A stretch of DNA of 10,207 nt, from the NCBI GenBank assembly GCA_944325235.1, contig CALUZE010000037.1, positions 1 through 10,207 on the forward strand. The letters are read 5' to 3'. Within the stretch, counting starts at the first letter, position 1. Every line of letters begins with the position of its first letter. A program made the position numbers and the translations under genes. Positions 1-5,771 of this stretch are shown here, one piece after another. Below the pieces are notes generated by a model. The model worked only from the letters and a program-made list of their open reading frames with translations, was not told the DNA's origin and did not search any database. This DNA is from an uncultured Elusimicrobiales bacterium (GTDB taxonomy: Bacteria > Elusimicrobiota > Elusimicrobia > Elusimicrobiales > Elusimicrobiaceae).

Positions 1-82
1 TCGAGACCAAGTAGGCCGCTTAGAGTAATGGTTATCCCGGCCCGCAAGGGCCGACAGAATCCGGGGTATCGGCTGCCTCTTT
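1..82 (+). ncRNA. rnpB: RNase P RNA, 3' end (partial)
   Basis: This is the 3' part of the catalytic RNA of RNase P, which removes 5' leaders from pre-tRNAs. The conserved 3' block is visible: ACAGAA at 54-59, then CCGG at 61-64 and TATCGG at 67-72, matching the order in E. coli RNase P RNA (ACAGAA, CCGG, TATCGG). Upstream, GTAGGCCGCTT at 11-21 corresponds to GTAGGCTGCTT in E. coli. A hairpin with a GCAA tetraloop (arms 39-43 and 48-52, loop 44-47) lies just before ACAGAA, where a P18-like helix is expected. The 5' part lies outside the window. The exact mature 3' end is estimated, because the 5' strand of helix P1 cannot be seen. The similarity is to type A RNAs. An intrinsic terminator follows immediately. 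Confidence 0.85.
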
Positions 83-85
83 TTT

Positions 86-110
86 ATCCGCCTGCACGGG
101 CGGATTTTTT
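86..110 (+). terminator. Intrinsic terminator of rnpB
   Basis: A perfect 7-bp stem, ATCCGCC (86-92) with GGCGGAT (99-105), encloses a 6-nt loop and runs into a T tract at 105-110. It sits a few bases past the RNase P RNA 3' end and should end that transcript. Confidence 0.85.
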
Positions 111-197
111 AATAGGTCCGGTCCTATTTCAAATTAGGTCTTTTGCTCCTGGCGCGCCGTTTGAAAAACGGTTACACTACACTTAGGAGGAATTCCC
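111..197 (+). promoter_or_regulatory. Upstream region of the exported pseudo-receiver gene
   Basis: This short leader lies between the rnpB terminator and the next gene. It holds an inverted repeat, AATAGG (111-116) with CCTATT (123-128). A related element, AATTAGGTC at 132-140, echoes AATAGGTC at 111-118. A possible -10 hexamer, TACACT, lies at 173-178, but no good -35 is found at normal spacing, so the promoter call is weak. A perfect Shine-Dalgarno AGGAGG at 185-190 is 7 nt before the ATG at 198 and fixes that start. Confidence 0.35.
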
Positions 198-1586
198 ATG
201 CAACGTACCATTCTTTTTTTATCCATTTTATCATTCGGGTTGATGCCGTCCGCCACTTATGCACAACCCAAAAACCCCAAACATTTGCTGCGTGCGGGGA
301 AAGTATCTTTGCCTAAATTGCCCCGAACTAAAGGCAAAATCCTGAATTCTACAGACATCAAACCGCTTGCCTTTACCCCCAAGTATGCCATGCCTTCTAC
401 GGAGAACCGCCACTCCCCCTATCCTTCGCAGGCCCTTTCGTTCGTGCCTTCCAGCAAAGCACCGAAAAACACTGTTTTAAATATCAATATTTCCCGCTAT
501 ATCCGCAGTCCGCTGCGCGCCATCAGCGCCAAAGAGCGGCTGCAATGGAAAGCCCTGCGCGAACGGCTGCTTGAATTATCGCGCGAAACGCCGCCCCACA
601 ACGCCAACAGAATTCCGCTTTATTTATTGCACAGTGTGCCGGAACAGACCTTAAATTATCTGCAAACCCGCTACAATAAATTGCTGCAATCCATTCAAAA
701 GGCCCGGTCCTATATCGTGCCCAAAATTGTGTATGCCTCGTTGCCTGGAGAAGGCACCCAGATAAGCCCGCAGGAAACGAAACACATCACGACGGAAACC
801 TCGGACATTTTGTACAAAATTAAATTGCTGCGCACCTCGCTGCCCGATGACCCTTTCCTGAAAAAACAGGAAGTATACTGGGGAACTGTTTTTGAAGGAT
901 TTAACCCGTTGTTAAAAGGGCTGATCGTAAAGAACGAACAGCTGCCCCGGACGGACCTAAGAAAGCTCGTCAAAAAAGAATTCAACCTGTTCAACCCGGA
1001 CGGGACGGATTACCTGTTGCCCCGTTCGGAAACCCTCATCCGCGACCCGGATGACGTAGAAGAACTGGATTCCTACGCCTATGTACGTATGCAAATGCGT
1101 AACCCGCCCATCACCCAGGAAGCCGCCGCCGTAGAGCGCGAAAAACTGCTGGACCAAATTCCCAGCGGGCTGAGAATTGCGTTTATTAACGACGATACCC
1201 TCCCCCGTGTTAATTTTGAAGGCTGGGCCAAAAAGGGATACTTGGGCCGCGGGGCGACGCTGAAAGCCTTTAAAGACGGCGGACAATTTTTAAGCGAGTT
1301 GGAAAAAGGCGTGCCGTACGATTTGGTCATTACGGACCTGCTCGTCCCCGAAGGCGGTTTGGCCATGATGCCCCAATTGCGCCAAATGGCCCCGCACCTT
1401 ACCGTCATTGCTTCCAGCAAGTACGACCGCGGAGAAGAAGATGAAGAAATGCTTTTTAAAGCCGGTATAGACGGATACCTGTGGTACAACACCAACCTCA
1501 ACTCCGGCGCCTACGGGTATATTGAATATCTGCGCGCGATGAAAAACTATTACTACTACAAAAAGCTCTACGGTTGGAGGCGCTAA
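198..1586 (+). CDS. Exported protein with C-terminal receiver-like (pseudo-REC) domain
   Basis: I do not recognise this 462-residue protein as a named family. Residues 1-22 look like a signal peptide: a short basic start (MQR), a hydrophobic core at 4-16, and likely cleavage after ATYA (A22). Residues 23-320 have no motif I can name; 105-130 and 155-170 look helical. Residues about 325-450 resemble a response-regulator receiver: an acidic pair D332-D333 after a beta-strand, D380 in the ITDLLVP strand-loop followed by GL and LR, S406-S407 at the Thr/Ala position, and GIDGYLWYN (423-431) where receivers have GADGYLVKP. The conserved Lys is therefore Tyr430, so ordinary phosphorylation chemistry is probably lost or altered. 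The start is fixed by AGGAGG 7 nt upstream. It is a single-gene unit convergent with a histidine kinase. What it does is unknown; a receiver fold outside the cytoplasm is odd, because phosphodonors are cytoplasmic. Confidence 0.8.
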   Translation: MQRTILFLSILSFGLMPSATYAQPKNPKHLLRAGKVSLPKLPRTKGKILNSTDIKPLAFTPKYAMPSTENRHSPYPSQALSFVPSSKAPKNTVLNINISRYIRSPLRAISAKERLQWKALRERLLELSRETPPHNANRIPLYLLHSVPEQTLNYLQTRYNKLLQSIQKARSYIVPKIVYASLPGEGTQISPQETKHITTETSDILYKIKLLRTSLPDDPFLKKQEVYWGTVFEGFNPLLKGLIVKNEQLPRTDLRKLVKKEFNLFNPDGTDYLLPRSETLIRDPDDVEELDSYAYVRMQMRNPPITQEAAAVEREKLLDQIPSGLRIAFINDDTLPRVNFEGWAKKGYLGRGATLKAFKDGGQFLSELEKGVPYDLVITDLLVPEGGLAMMPQLRQMAPHLTVIASSKYDRGEEDEEMLFKAGIDGYLWYNTNLNSGAYGYIEYLRAMKNYYYYKKLYGWRR

Positions 1587-1598
1587 CCCCTCTGGCAT

Positions 1599-1630
1599 AA
1601 AAAACCCCGCTGCCTAGCAGCGGGGTTTTT
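1599..1630. terminator. Bidirectional terminator between convergent genes
   Basis: A 9-bp GC-rich stem, CCCCGCTGC (1605-1613) with GCAGCGGGG (1617-1625), has a 3-nt loop. It is flanked by A residues at 1599-1604 and T residues at 1626-1630, so it can end transcription on both strands. It lies between the plus-strand stop at 1586 and the minus-strand stop at 1638. Confidence 0.9.
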
Positions 1631-1637
1631 AAATGGG

Positions 1638-2684
1638 TTACTTCGGTGTAGCAGCCGGCGGCGCAGGAGGCGTTTGCTGCGGAGCTGCGGCTGCGGCTCC
1701 GGCGGCGGGCGCTGCCGCCAAGGCCGGTTTGTGTTCGGACGGCACATTTCCGCCCGGAACCTGCGGAATGGTGAACCAGAAAACGGACCCCTGGCCCAAC
1801 CCCGGGCTGACCACGCCGATTTCGCCCCCGTGGGCGTTGATGATTTCCTGGGCGATGGACAAGCCTAACCCCCACCCTTGTTTTTTGAGGGTACGGTCGT
1901 TATCGGACTGGTGAAATTTTTGGAAAATTTTGCTTTTTTCGCCGTGCAGCAGGCCGGGGCCGTTATCGGACACTTTAAACGTCAGCTGTCCGTTGAGCAC
2001 GTAAAAGCGCGCTTCTATACATCCGCCCTGGGGCGAAAATTTAATGGCGTTGCCAATCAGATTGTTAATCACCTGCGAAATGCGAAACCGGTCCGCCACC
2101 ACGGTTACGTCGGCCGGGTACTCGCACTTTTGCAGGAAAATCCCCTTCTTCTGCGCATTGACCGCTTGCAGGGCAATCACATCGTTTAACAGTGCATTAA
2201 AGTTAAAGGGTTGGGCGTCCATTTTAAACCGGCCGGATTCAATCATAGAAATATCCATCAAATCCGCCATCAGCATATTCATATTGTCGGTCGCTTTTAA
2301 AATGTTGTTTAAAGCGGTTTGGTCGTTGTTGCCGCCGCCCTGCGGGTTGTCCATCATCAGCACGGAAGTAAACCCCTGGATGGACGAAAGCGGCTGACGC
2401 AAATCGTGTGCGACGATGGACATAAACTTTGCGCGGATTTCGTTCAAGCGGTTCAGTTCCTGGTTGGACAGGCGCAGCTTTTCCACCATACTTTCCAGCA
2501 CGTTTACCTTGCCCGACAGCTGCATTTGCAGGGTGGCAATCTGTTGCTGATAGTTATGTTCGGCCTTCATAATCGTCCGTTTCATTTTTTTAAGGACGAA
2601 TTTTTTCGTAATCCAATAAGTGAGCAGCGACAGCACCGCCGCCGCCAACAGCGAATACGAAACCAAAATTTGCCAAAAACTCAT
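1638..2684 (-). CDS. Membrane-anchored sensor histidine kinase without a sensor domain
   Basis: This 348-residue protein is a HisKA/HATPase_c histidine kinase, which autophosphorylates on His and passes phosphate to a response regulator. One N-terminal membrane segment spans about residues 5-25. A basic stretch (27-40) and a probable coiled coil (about 40-85) follow. The H box is AHDLRQPL with H93. The N box is NNLIGNAIKF (207-216), G1 is DNGPGL (240-245) and G2 is GWGLGL (270-275), so the catalytic core looks intact. No periplasmic, PAS or HAMP domain is visible between membrane segment and H box. Residues about 320-348 form a low-complexity Ala/Pro tail. The start is supported by AGGAGG (2689-2694) 4 nt upstream; this site overlaps the tsaC stop codon, so the gene is last in the rsmI-tsaC operon and probably translationally coupled. 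No cognate cytoplasmic regulator is in the window. The convergent exported pseudo-receiver is a neighbour, but pairing is unproven. Confidence 0.93.
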   Translation of the reverse strand: MSFWQILVSYSLLAAAVLSLLTYWITKKFVLKKMKRTIMKAEHNYQQQIATLQMQLSGKVNVLESMVEKLRLSNQELNRLNEIRAKFMSIVAHDLRQPLSSIQGFTSVLMMDNPQGGGNNDQTALNNILKATDNMNMLMADLMDISMIESGRFKMDAQPFNFNALLNDVIALQAVNAQKKGIFLQKCEYPADVTVVADRFRISQVINNLIGNAIKFSPQGGCIEARFYVLNGQLTFKVSDNGPGLLHGEKSKIFQKFHQSDNDRTLKKQGWGLGLSIAQEIINAHGGEIGVVSPGLGQGSVFWFTIPQVPGGNVPSEHKPALAAAPAAGAAAAAPQQTPPAPPAATPK

Positions 2685-2692
2685 ACGCCCTC

Positions 2693-3334
2693 CTATTTGG
2701 TATGCAAAGGCACGCCCATGGTTTTTTCCAATTCGGCGCGGGGAATGCCCCCTTCCCGCAACAATACGGCTTGCGGGGCCGTCAAATCCACCACGCTGGA
2801 AGCCACCGGGCTCAGCGTGCCGCCCAAAAAGATATAGTTTACTTTCCCGTCAAATGTTTCCAACAAGGTTTTTTCATCCGTTATCACCGGCTGCCCGTGC
2901 AAGTTGGCGCTGGTGCAGGTCATCGGGTTTTGCATGTGGGCCAGAAGGCCGGTCAAAAACACATGGCCCGGCACGCGAATCCCCAGCCCGGTAAATCCGC
3001 GCGTAAGCGGTTTGCCGGCTTCGGTCGGCCGCAAAATAGCCGTCAACGCGCCCGGCCAATAAGCTCGGGCCAAGCGTTCGGCCCCCGATGTAAAGACCGC
3101 CACGCGGCGGGCTTGGTCCACCGTGCCGGTCAAAATTTGCAGCGGCGACGAGGCCGGCCGCTCTTTAATGCGGTAAATGGTTTGAATGGACTCTTCGCAA
3201 AAGGCCCCCGTGCCAATGCCATATACGGTATCGGTGGGCAGCACCGCCACGGCGCCTTCGTCCAAGGCGCGGGCCGCTTGCAGCACGGCCGCGGGCGTCA
3301 TTTCGGTTATTTTAAAAATATGGGTCCGGCTCAT
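2693..3334 (-). CDS. tsaC: Threonylcarbamoyl-AMP synthase (TsaC/YrdC/Sua5 family)
   Basis: The enzyme makes threonylcarbamoyl-AMP from threonine, bicarbonate and ATP, the first step of the t6A37 modification of tRNAs that read ANN codons. The 213 residues show the family blocks in order: PTDTVYGIG (33-41), KERP (57-60) in the KxRP motif, YWPGALT (92-98), CTSANLHGQP (140-149), SSVVDL (179-184) and REGGI (193-197). The length matches the single-domain TsaC type; the extra C-terminal Sua5 domain is absent. The start is set by GGGAG (3342-3346) 7 nt before the ATG, which places the first 23 bp inside the 3' end of rsmI. An internal Met12 is a less likely start. The stop overlaps the histidine kinase ribosome binding site. 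The other t6A genes (tsaB, tsaD, tsaE) are not in the window. Confidence 0.95.
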   Translation of the reverse strand: MSRTHIFKITEMTPAAVLQAARALDEGAVAVLPTDTVYGIGTGAFCEESIQTIYRIKERPASSPLQILTGTVDQARRVAVFTSGAERLARAYWPGALTAILRPTEAGKPLTRGFTGLGIRVPGHVFLTGLLAHMQNPMTCTSANLHGQPVITDEKTLLETFDGKVNYIFLGGTLSPVASSVVDLTAPQAVLLREGGIPRAELEKTMGVPLHTK

Positions 3335-4022
3335 TTTCTTTCTCCCGTTCCGGCTCGGCCGGACGGTCTATAATCAGTACAAATTCTCCCTGCACTTTGC
3401 TCTTTTTGCCCAGTTCGCGGGCCAGCCCCGCGGCCGTGCCGCGCAGCCATTCTTCGTACACTTTAGAAAGTTCCCGCGCCGCAATCACCGGGGTATCGTC
3501 CCCCAGCGTTTTGGCAATCAGTTCCAGCATTTTCACCACACGGTACGGGGATTCGTACACCACCACCGGGTGATTTAACGCATAGGCCGCCGCAATCAGC
3601 TTGGCGGCTTTGCCCGCCTTGCGCGGCAAAAAGCCCAAAAACGTAAACGCGCCGCCCGTAATGCCCGCCCCCGCCAAGGCACACGCCACCGCGCTGGGCC
3701 CCGGCAACGAGGAAACTTTTATTCCCGCTTCCACCGCTTCTTTCACGAGCCGCCACCCCGGGTCGGAAATGCACGGGGTGCCGCAGTCGGACACCAGGGC
3801 GCACGTTTTGCCGCCTTTGAGCGCTTCCAGACAGCGCGCCACGGAGCGGGGGTCGTTTTCGTTATAGCGGTAAGTCGGCTTGGAAATGCCAAAGTGCGAA
3901 AGCAAAATCTGGGTGCGGCGGGTATCTTCGCACAACACGGCATCGGCGGTTTTGAGCACTTCCAAAGCACGCAGGGTGATGTCCTGCAGGTTGCCAATCG
4001 GCGTAGGGACAATATAGAGCAT
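3312..4022 (-). CDS. rsmI: 16S rRNA (cytidine1402-2'-O)-methyltransferase
   Basis: RsmI transfers a methyl from S-adenosylmethionine to the ribose 2'-O of C1402 in the 16S rRNA decoding centre. The tetrapyrrole-methylase fold motifs are clear: VPTPIGNLQDIT (5-16), EDTRRT (32-37), SDCGTPCISDPG (78-89), LPGPSA (106-111), GFLPRK (130-135), YESPYRV (156-162), ARELSKVYEE (182-191) and GEFVL (212-216). At 236 residues it is shorter than E. coli or B. subtilis RsmI (about 285-290, from memory), so the C-terminal helical extension seems to be missing; the protein ends in an acidic, Pro-containing tail. The ATG begins directly with MLYIVPTPIGN, and I find no upstream in-frame ATG, GTG or TTG over the roughly 75 nt checked. 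No Shine-Dalgarno sequence precedes it, but a -10-like TATACT lies 8 nt upstream, so the message may be leaderless. It is the first gene of an operon with tsaC and the kinase. Confidence 0.95.
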   Translation of the reverse strand: MLYIVPTPIGNLQDITLRALEVLKTADAVLCEDTRRTQILLSHFGISKPTYRYNENDPRSVARCLEALKGGKTCALVSDCGTPCISDPGWRLVKEAVEAGIKVSSLPGPSAVACALAGAGITGGAFTFLGFLPRKAGKAAKLIAAAYALNHPVVVYESPYRVVKMLELIAKTLGDDTPVIAARELSKVYEEWLRGTAAGLARELGKKSKVQGEFVLIIDRPAEPEREKENEPDPYF

Positions 4023-4188
4023 ATAGTAAAAGTATATAAAATAGCGACCGAACGCAACAGCCGCCTTTGGGCGCCGCCCGATAAAATACCCCCGATAGGT
4101 CCAAAAAAATCCCTACAACCGGGGTGTTATTTAGTAAAATAATAATTTGTTATTTATTCTAAAACACACAGAGGAAATTCGGAAAGAA
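4023..4188. promoter_or_regulatory. Divergent intergenic region between rsmI and the first YfcC gene
   Basis: This 166-bp spacer separates divergent genes and must hold both promoters. The right half (about 4126-4165) is strongly AT-rich. It includes TATTCT at 4155-4160 as a possible plus-strand -10, and an AT-only inverted repeat, AAATAA (4137-4142) with TTATTT (4150-4155). GAGGAAA at 4171-4177 is the best ribosome-binding-like sequence for the plus-strand gene, though 14 nt from its ATG. I saw no riboswitch; in particular, the CTGAGA and ACCTGAT blocks of a TPP riboswitch are absent. Confidence 0.5.
4031..4057 (-). promoter_or_regulatory. Putative rsmI operon promoter
   Basis: Read on the minus strand, TATACT (plus 4031-4036) matches the -10 consensus at five of six positions. 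TTGCGT (plus 4052-4057) is a poor -35 at a short 15-nt spacing. A start about 7 nt downstream of TATACT would fall at or just before the rsmI ATG (4022), giving a leaderless message. Called from pattern only. Confidence 0.35.
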
Positions 4189-5655
4189 ATGTCTAAAATT
4201 CTGTCCAAAATTAAGCTCAACACGTTTGCCATTATTTTGTCTATTTTGGTAATCGTGGCCGCGCTGACGTGGATTGTCCCCTCCGGCGCTTATGACAAAA
4301 TGGACGTAGACGGCCGCCAGGTCGTCGTCGCCGGTACGTATCACCCCGTTTCGGCCAATCCGCAAGGAATTTTTGATTTGTTAAAAGCCCCTATCCAGGG
4401 TTTTTCCAACACGGCGGAAGTGATTGTATTCCTGCTGGTCATCGGCGGCGTTCTGGCCGTAGTGGAAAAAACCGGCGCCATCGCGGCCGGCATTCAGGCC
4501 GCCAGCAACTTCTTTCAGCGCAAGCCGAATTTGCGCTTTTTGTTTATTCCGCTGGGGATTATCGTATTTTCGCTGTGTGGCGCAACCTTCGGCATGTGCG
4601 AAGAAGCGCTGATTTTTATTCCTATCTTTATTCCGCTGGCCCTTTCGCTGGGGTACGACTCCGCCCTCGGCACCGCCATTCCGTTCATCGGTGCGGGCGT
4701 AGGGTTCGCGGCCGCGTTTACCAACCCGTTTACGGTGGGCATTGCGCAGGGCATTGCGCAGGTGCCGCTCTATTCGGGCCTCGGGTACCGCTTTATTATT
4801 TGGATTATCTGCACGACTGTGGTCATTACGTGGCTGAGCGTGTACGCGCGCAAAATCCGCAAGGACCCGACCAAAAGCTTAACCTACGAGTTTGATATTG
4901 AAAAACGCAAAGAATTAAAACTCAACAAAGAAGAAACCCGCATGACCCGCCGCCAGAAATGGGTGTTAATCGCCTTCGGGCTGGGGATGCTGACGCTGAT
5001 TGCGGGCGTGCTCAAACCGCAGCTGTGCAGCATGATTAAAGGCATGTGGGGCATAGACCTGATGGAAATGCTTGACCTGGAAGCCAGCGGCTGGTATATT
5101 ACCGAAATCGCCGCGCTGTTTTTGGGCGTGGGGTTTGTGTGCGGTTTCTTGGGCAAAATGAGCATGCAAAAATTTACCGATGCGTTTTTTGACGGCGTGC
5201 GCGGCATGGCGGAAATTGCCATGTTGCTCTGCTTTGCGCAGGCCATTGTTATCATTGCCAACAACGGCCATATTTTAGACACCATGCTTAACTGGATGTC
5301 GGCCGCCATCAGCAAGCTGCACCCGGTGTGTGCGTCGTGGGCGGCGATGGTGCTGCAAACCGTTATTGACTTTTTCATCCCCTCCGGCTCCGGCAAAGCC
5401 GTGCTGACCATGCCCATTTTGGCGCCGCTGGCCGACTTAATCGGCATTACGCGCCAGACGATGGTGCTGGCGTTCCAACTGGGCGGCAGCTGGATGAATA
5501 TGGTCATTCCGACGGACCCCGTCACCATTGCGGCCATCGGCTTTGCGCGCATTGCGTACCCCAAATGGCTTAAATGGATGTTGCCGTTATTGATTGTGAT
5601 GTACTTGTTGTCGTTCCTGCTGCTGATTCCGCCGTATTTGATGAAGTGGCAATAA
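4189..5655 (+). CDS. YfcC/DcuC-superfamily inner-membrane carrier, copy A
   Basis: This is a polytopic secondary carrier of the YfcC family (DcuC/C4-dicarboxylate carrier superfamily, also containing ArcD/ArcE-like amino acid exchangers). The substrate cannot be read from sequence. From the ATG it has 488 residues and many hydrophobic segments. Family-like blocks are LTWIVPSG (26-33), FGMCEEALIFIPIFIPL (134-150), TNPFTVGIAQ (178-187), FIPSGSGKAVLTMP (396-409) and TRQT (421-424). Residues about 279-301 are an insertion absent from copy B. At conserved C-terminal sites it carries K403, G433 and D443 where copy B has Q381, E411 and A421. The frame stays open to a TTG at 4147, but the ATG at 4189 starts a typical N-terminus; GAGG at 4171-4174 is 14 nt upstream, a spacing nearly the same in copy B. 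A terminator follows. Family call is firm, substrate unknown. Confidence 0.92.
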   Translation: MSKILSKIKLNTFAIILSILVIVAALTWIVPSGAYDKMDVDGRQVVVAGTYHPVSANPQGIFDLLKAPIQGFSNTAEVIVFLLVIGGVLAVVEKTGAIAAGIQAASNFFQRKPNLRFLFIPLGIIVFSLCGATFGMCEEALIFIPIFIPLALSLGYDSALGTAIPFIGAGVGFAAAFTNPFTVGIAQGIAQVPLYSGLGYRFIIWIICTTVVITWLSVYARKIRKDPTKSLTYEFDIEKRKELKLNKEETRMTRRQKWVLIAFGLGMLTLIAGVLKPQLCSMIKGMWGIDLMEMLDLEASGWYITEIAALFLGVGFVCGFLGKMSMQKFTDAFFDGVRGMAEIAMLLCFAQAIVIIANNGHILDTMLNWMSAAISKLHPVCASWAAMVLQTVIDFFIPSGSGKAVLTMPILAPLADLIGITRQTMVLAFQLGGSWMNMVIPTDPVTIAAIGFARIAYPKWLKWMLPLLIVMYLLSFLLLIPPYLMKWQ

Positions 5656-5662
5656 TTTTTTG

Positions 5663-5718
5663 CGTCCCGCCGCATTTTTGGGCAGAAAAGCCCTTGTTTG
5701 AGCCGGCGGGACGTTTTT
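5663..5718 (+). terminator. Intrinsic terminator with a nested hairpin
   Basis: CGTCCCGCCG (5663-5672) pairs with CGGCGGGACG (5704-5713), a 10-bp GC-rich stem followed by five T residues (5714-5718). The 31-nt loop contains a second small hairpin, GGGC (5680-5683) with GCCC (5690-5693). It lies just after the copy A stop, so it should separate expression of the two carriers, fully or partly. Confidence 0.85.
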
Positions 5719-5727
5719 ATGCATAAA
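5716..5727. promoter_or_regulatory. 12-bp perfect palindrome upstream of copy B
   Basis: TTTATGCATAAA is its own reverse complement. It abuts the terminator of copy A and lies 44 bp before the copy B ATG, a plausible operator position. I found no convincing sigma-70 promoter beside it, and AT-rich palindromes can occur by chance. Confidence 0.3.
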
Positions 5728-5771
5728 TCGCACAAAAATACGCAGCACCTACAAGAGGAAAACAAAACTAA

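Noticed and set aside
1660..1735. GC-rich repetitive run that might be a repeat element
   Set aside because: It is the coding sequence for the Ala/Pro tail of the kinase, with imperfect GCN/CCN codon repeats rather than a dispersed or tandem element.
2319..3373. Plus-strand open frames opposite the kinase and tsaC
   Set aside because: They are antisense to well-supported genes and show no domain, and no ribosome binding site stood out; GC-rich codon bias produces such frames.
112..4102. ATAGGTCC shared by 112-119 and 4095-4102
   Set aside because: An 8-base match in two intergenic regions is possible by chance, and the flanking bases differ.
4088..4125. Possible riboswitch or terminator (ACCCC...GGGGT) in the divergent spacer
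   Set aside because: The pairing is only five bases around a loop of nearly 30 nt, has no T tract, and lacks TPP or other riboswitch core motifs that I know.
4147..4188. TTG start extending YfcC copy A by 14 residues
   Set aside because: The extension (LFILKHTEEIRKE) is hydrophilic, has no upstream ribosome binding site and overlaps the likely promoter; the ATG at 4189 gives an N-terminus like that of copy B.
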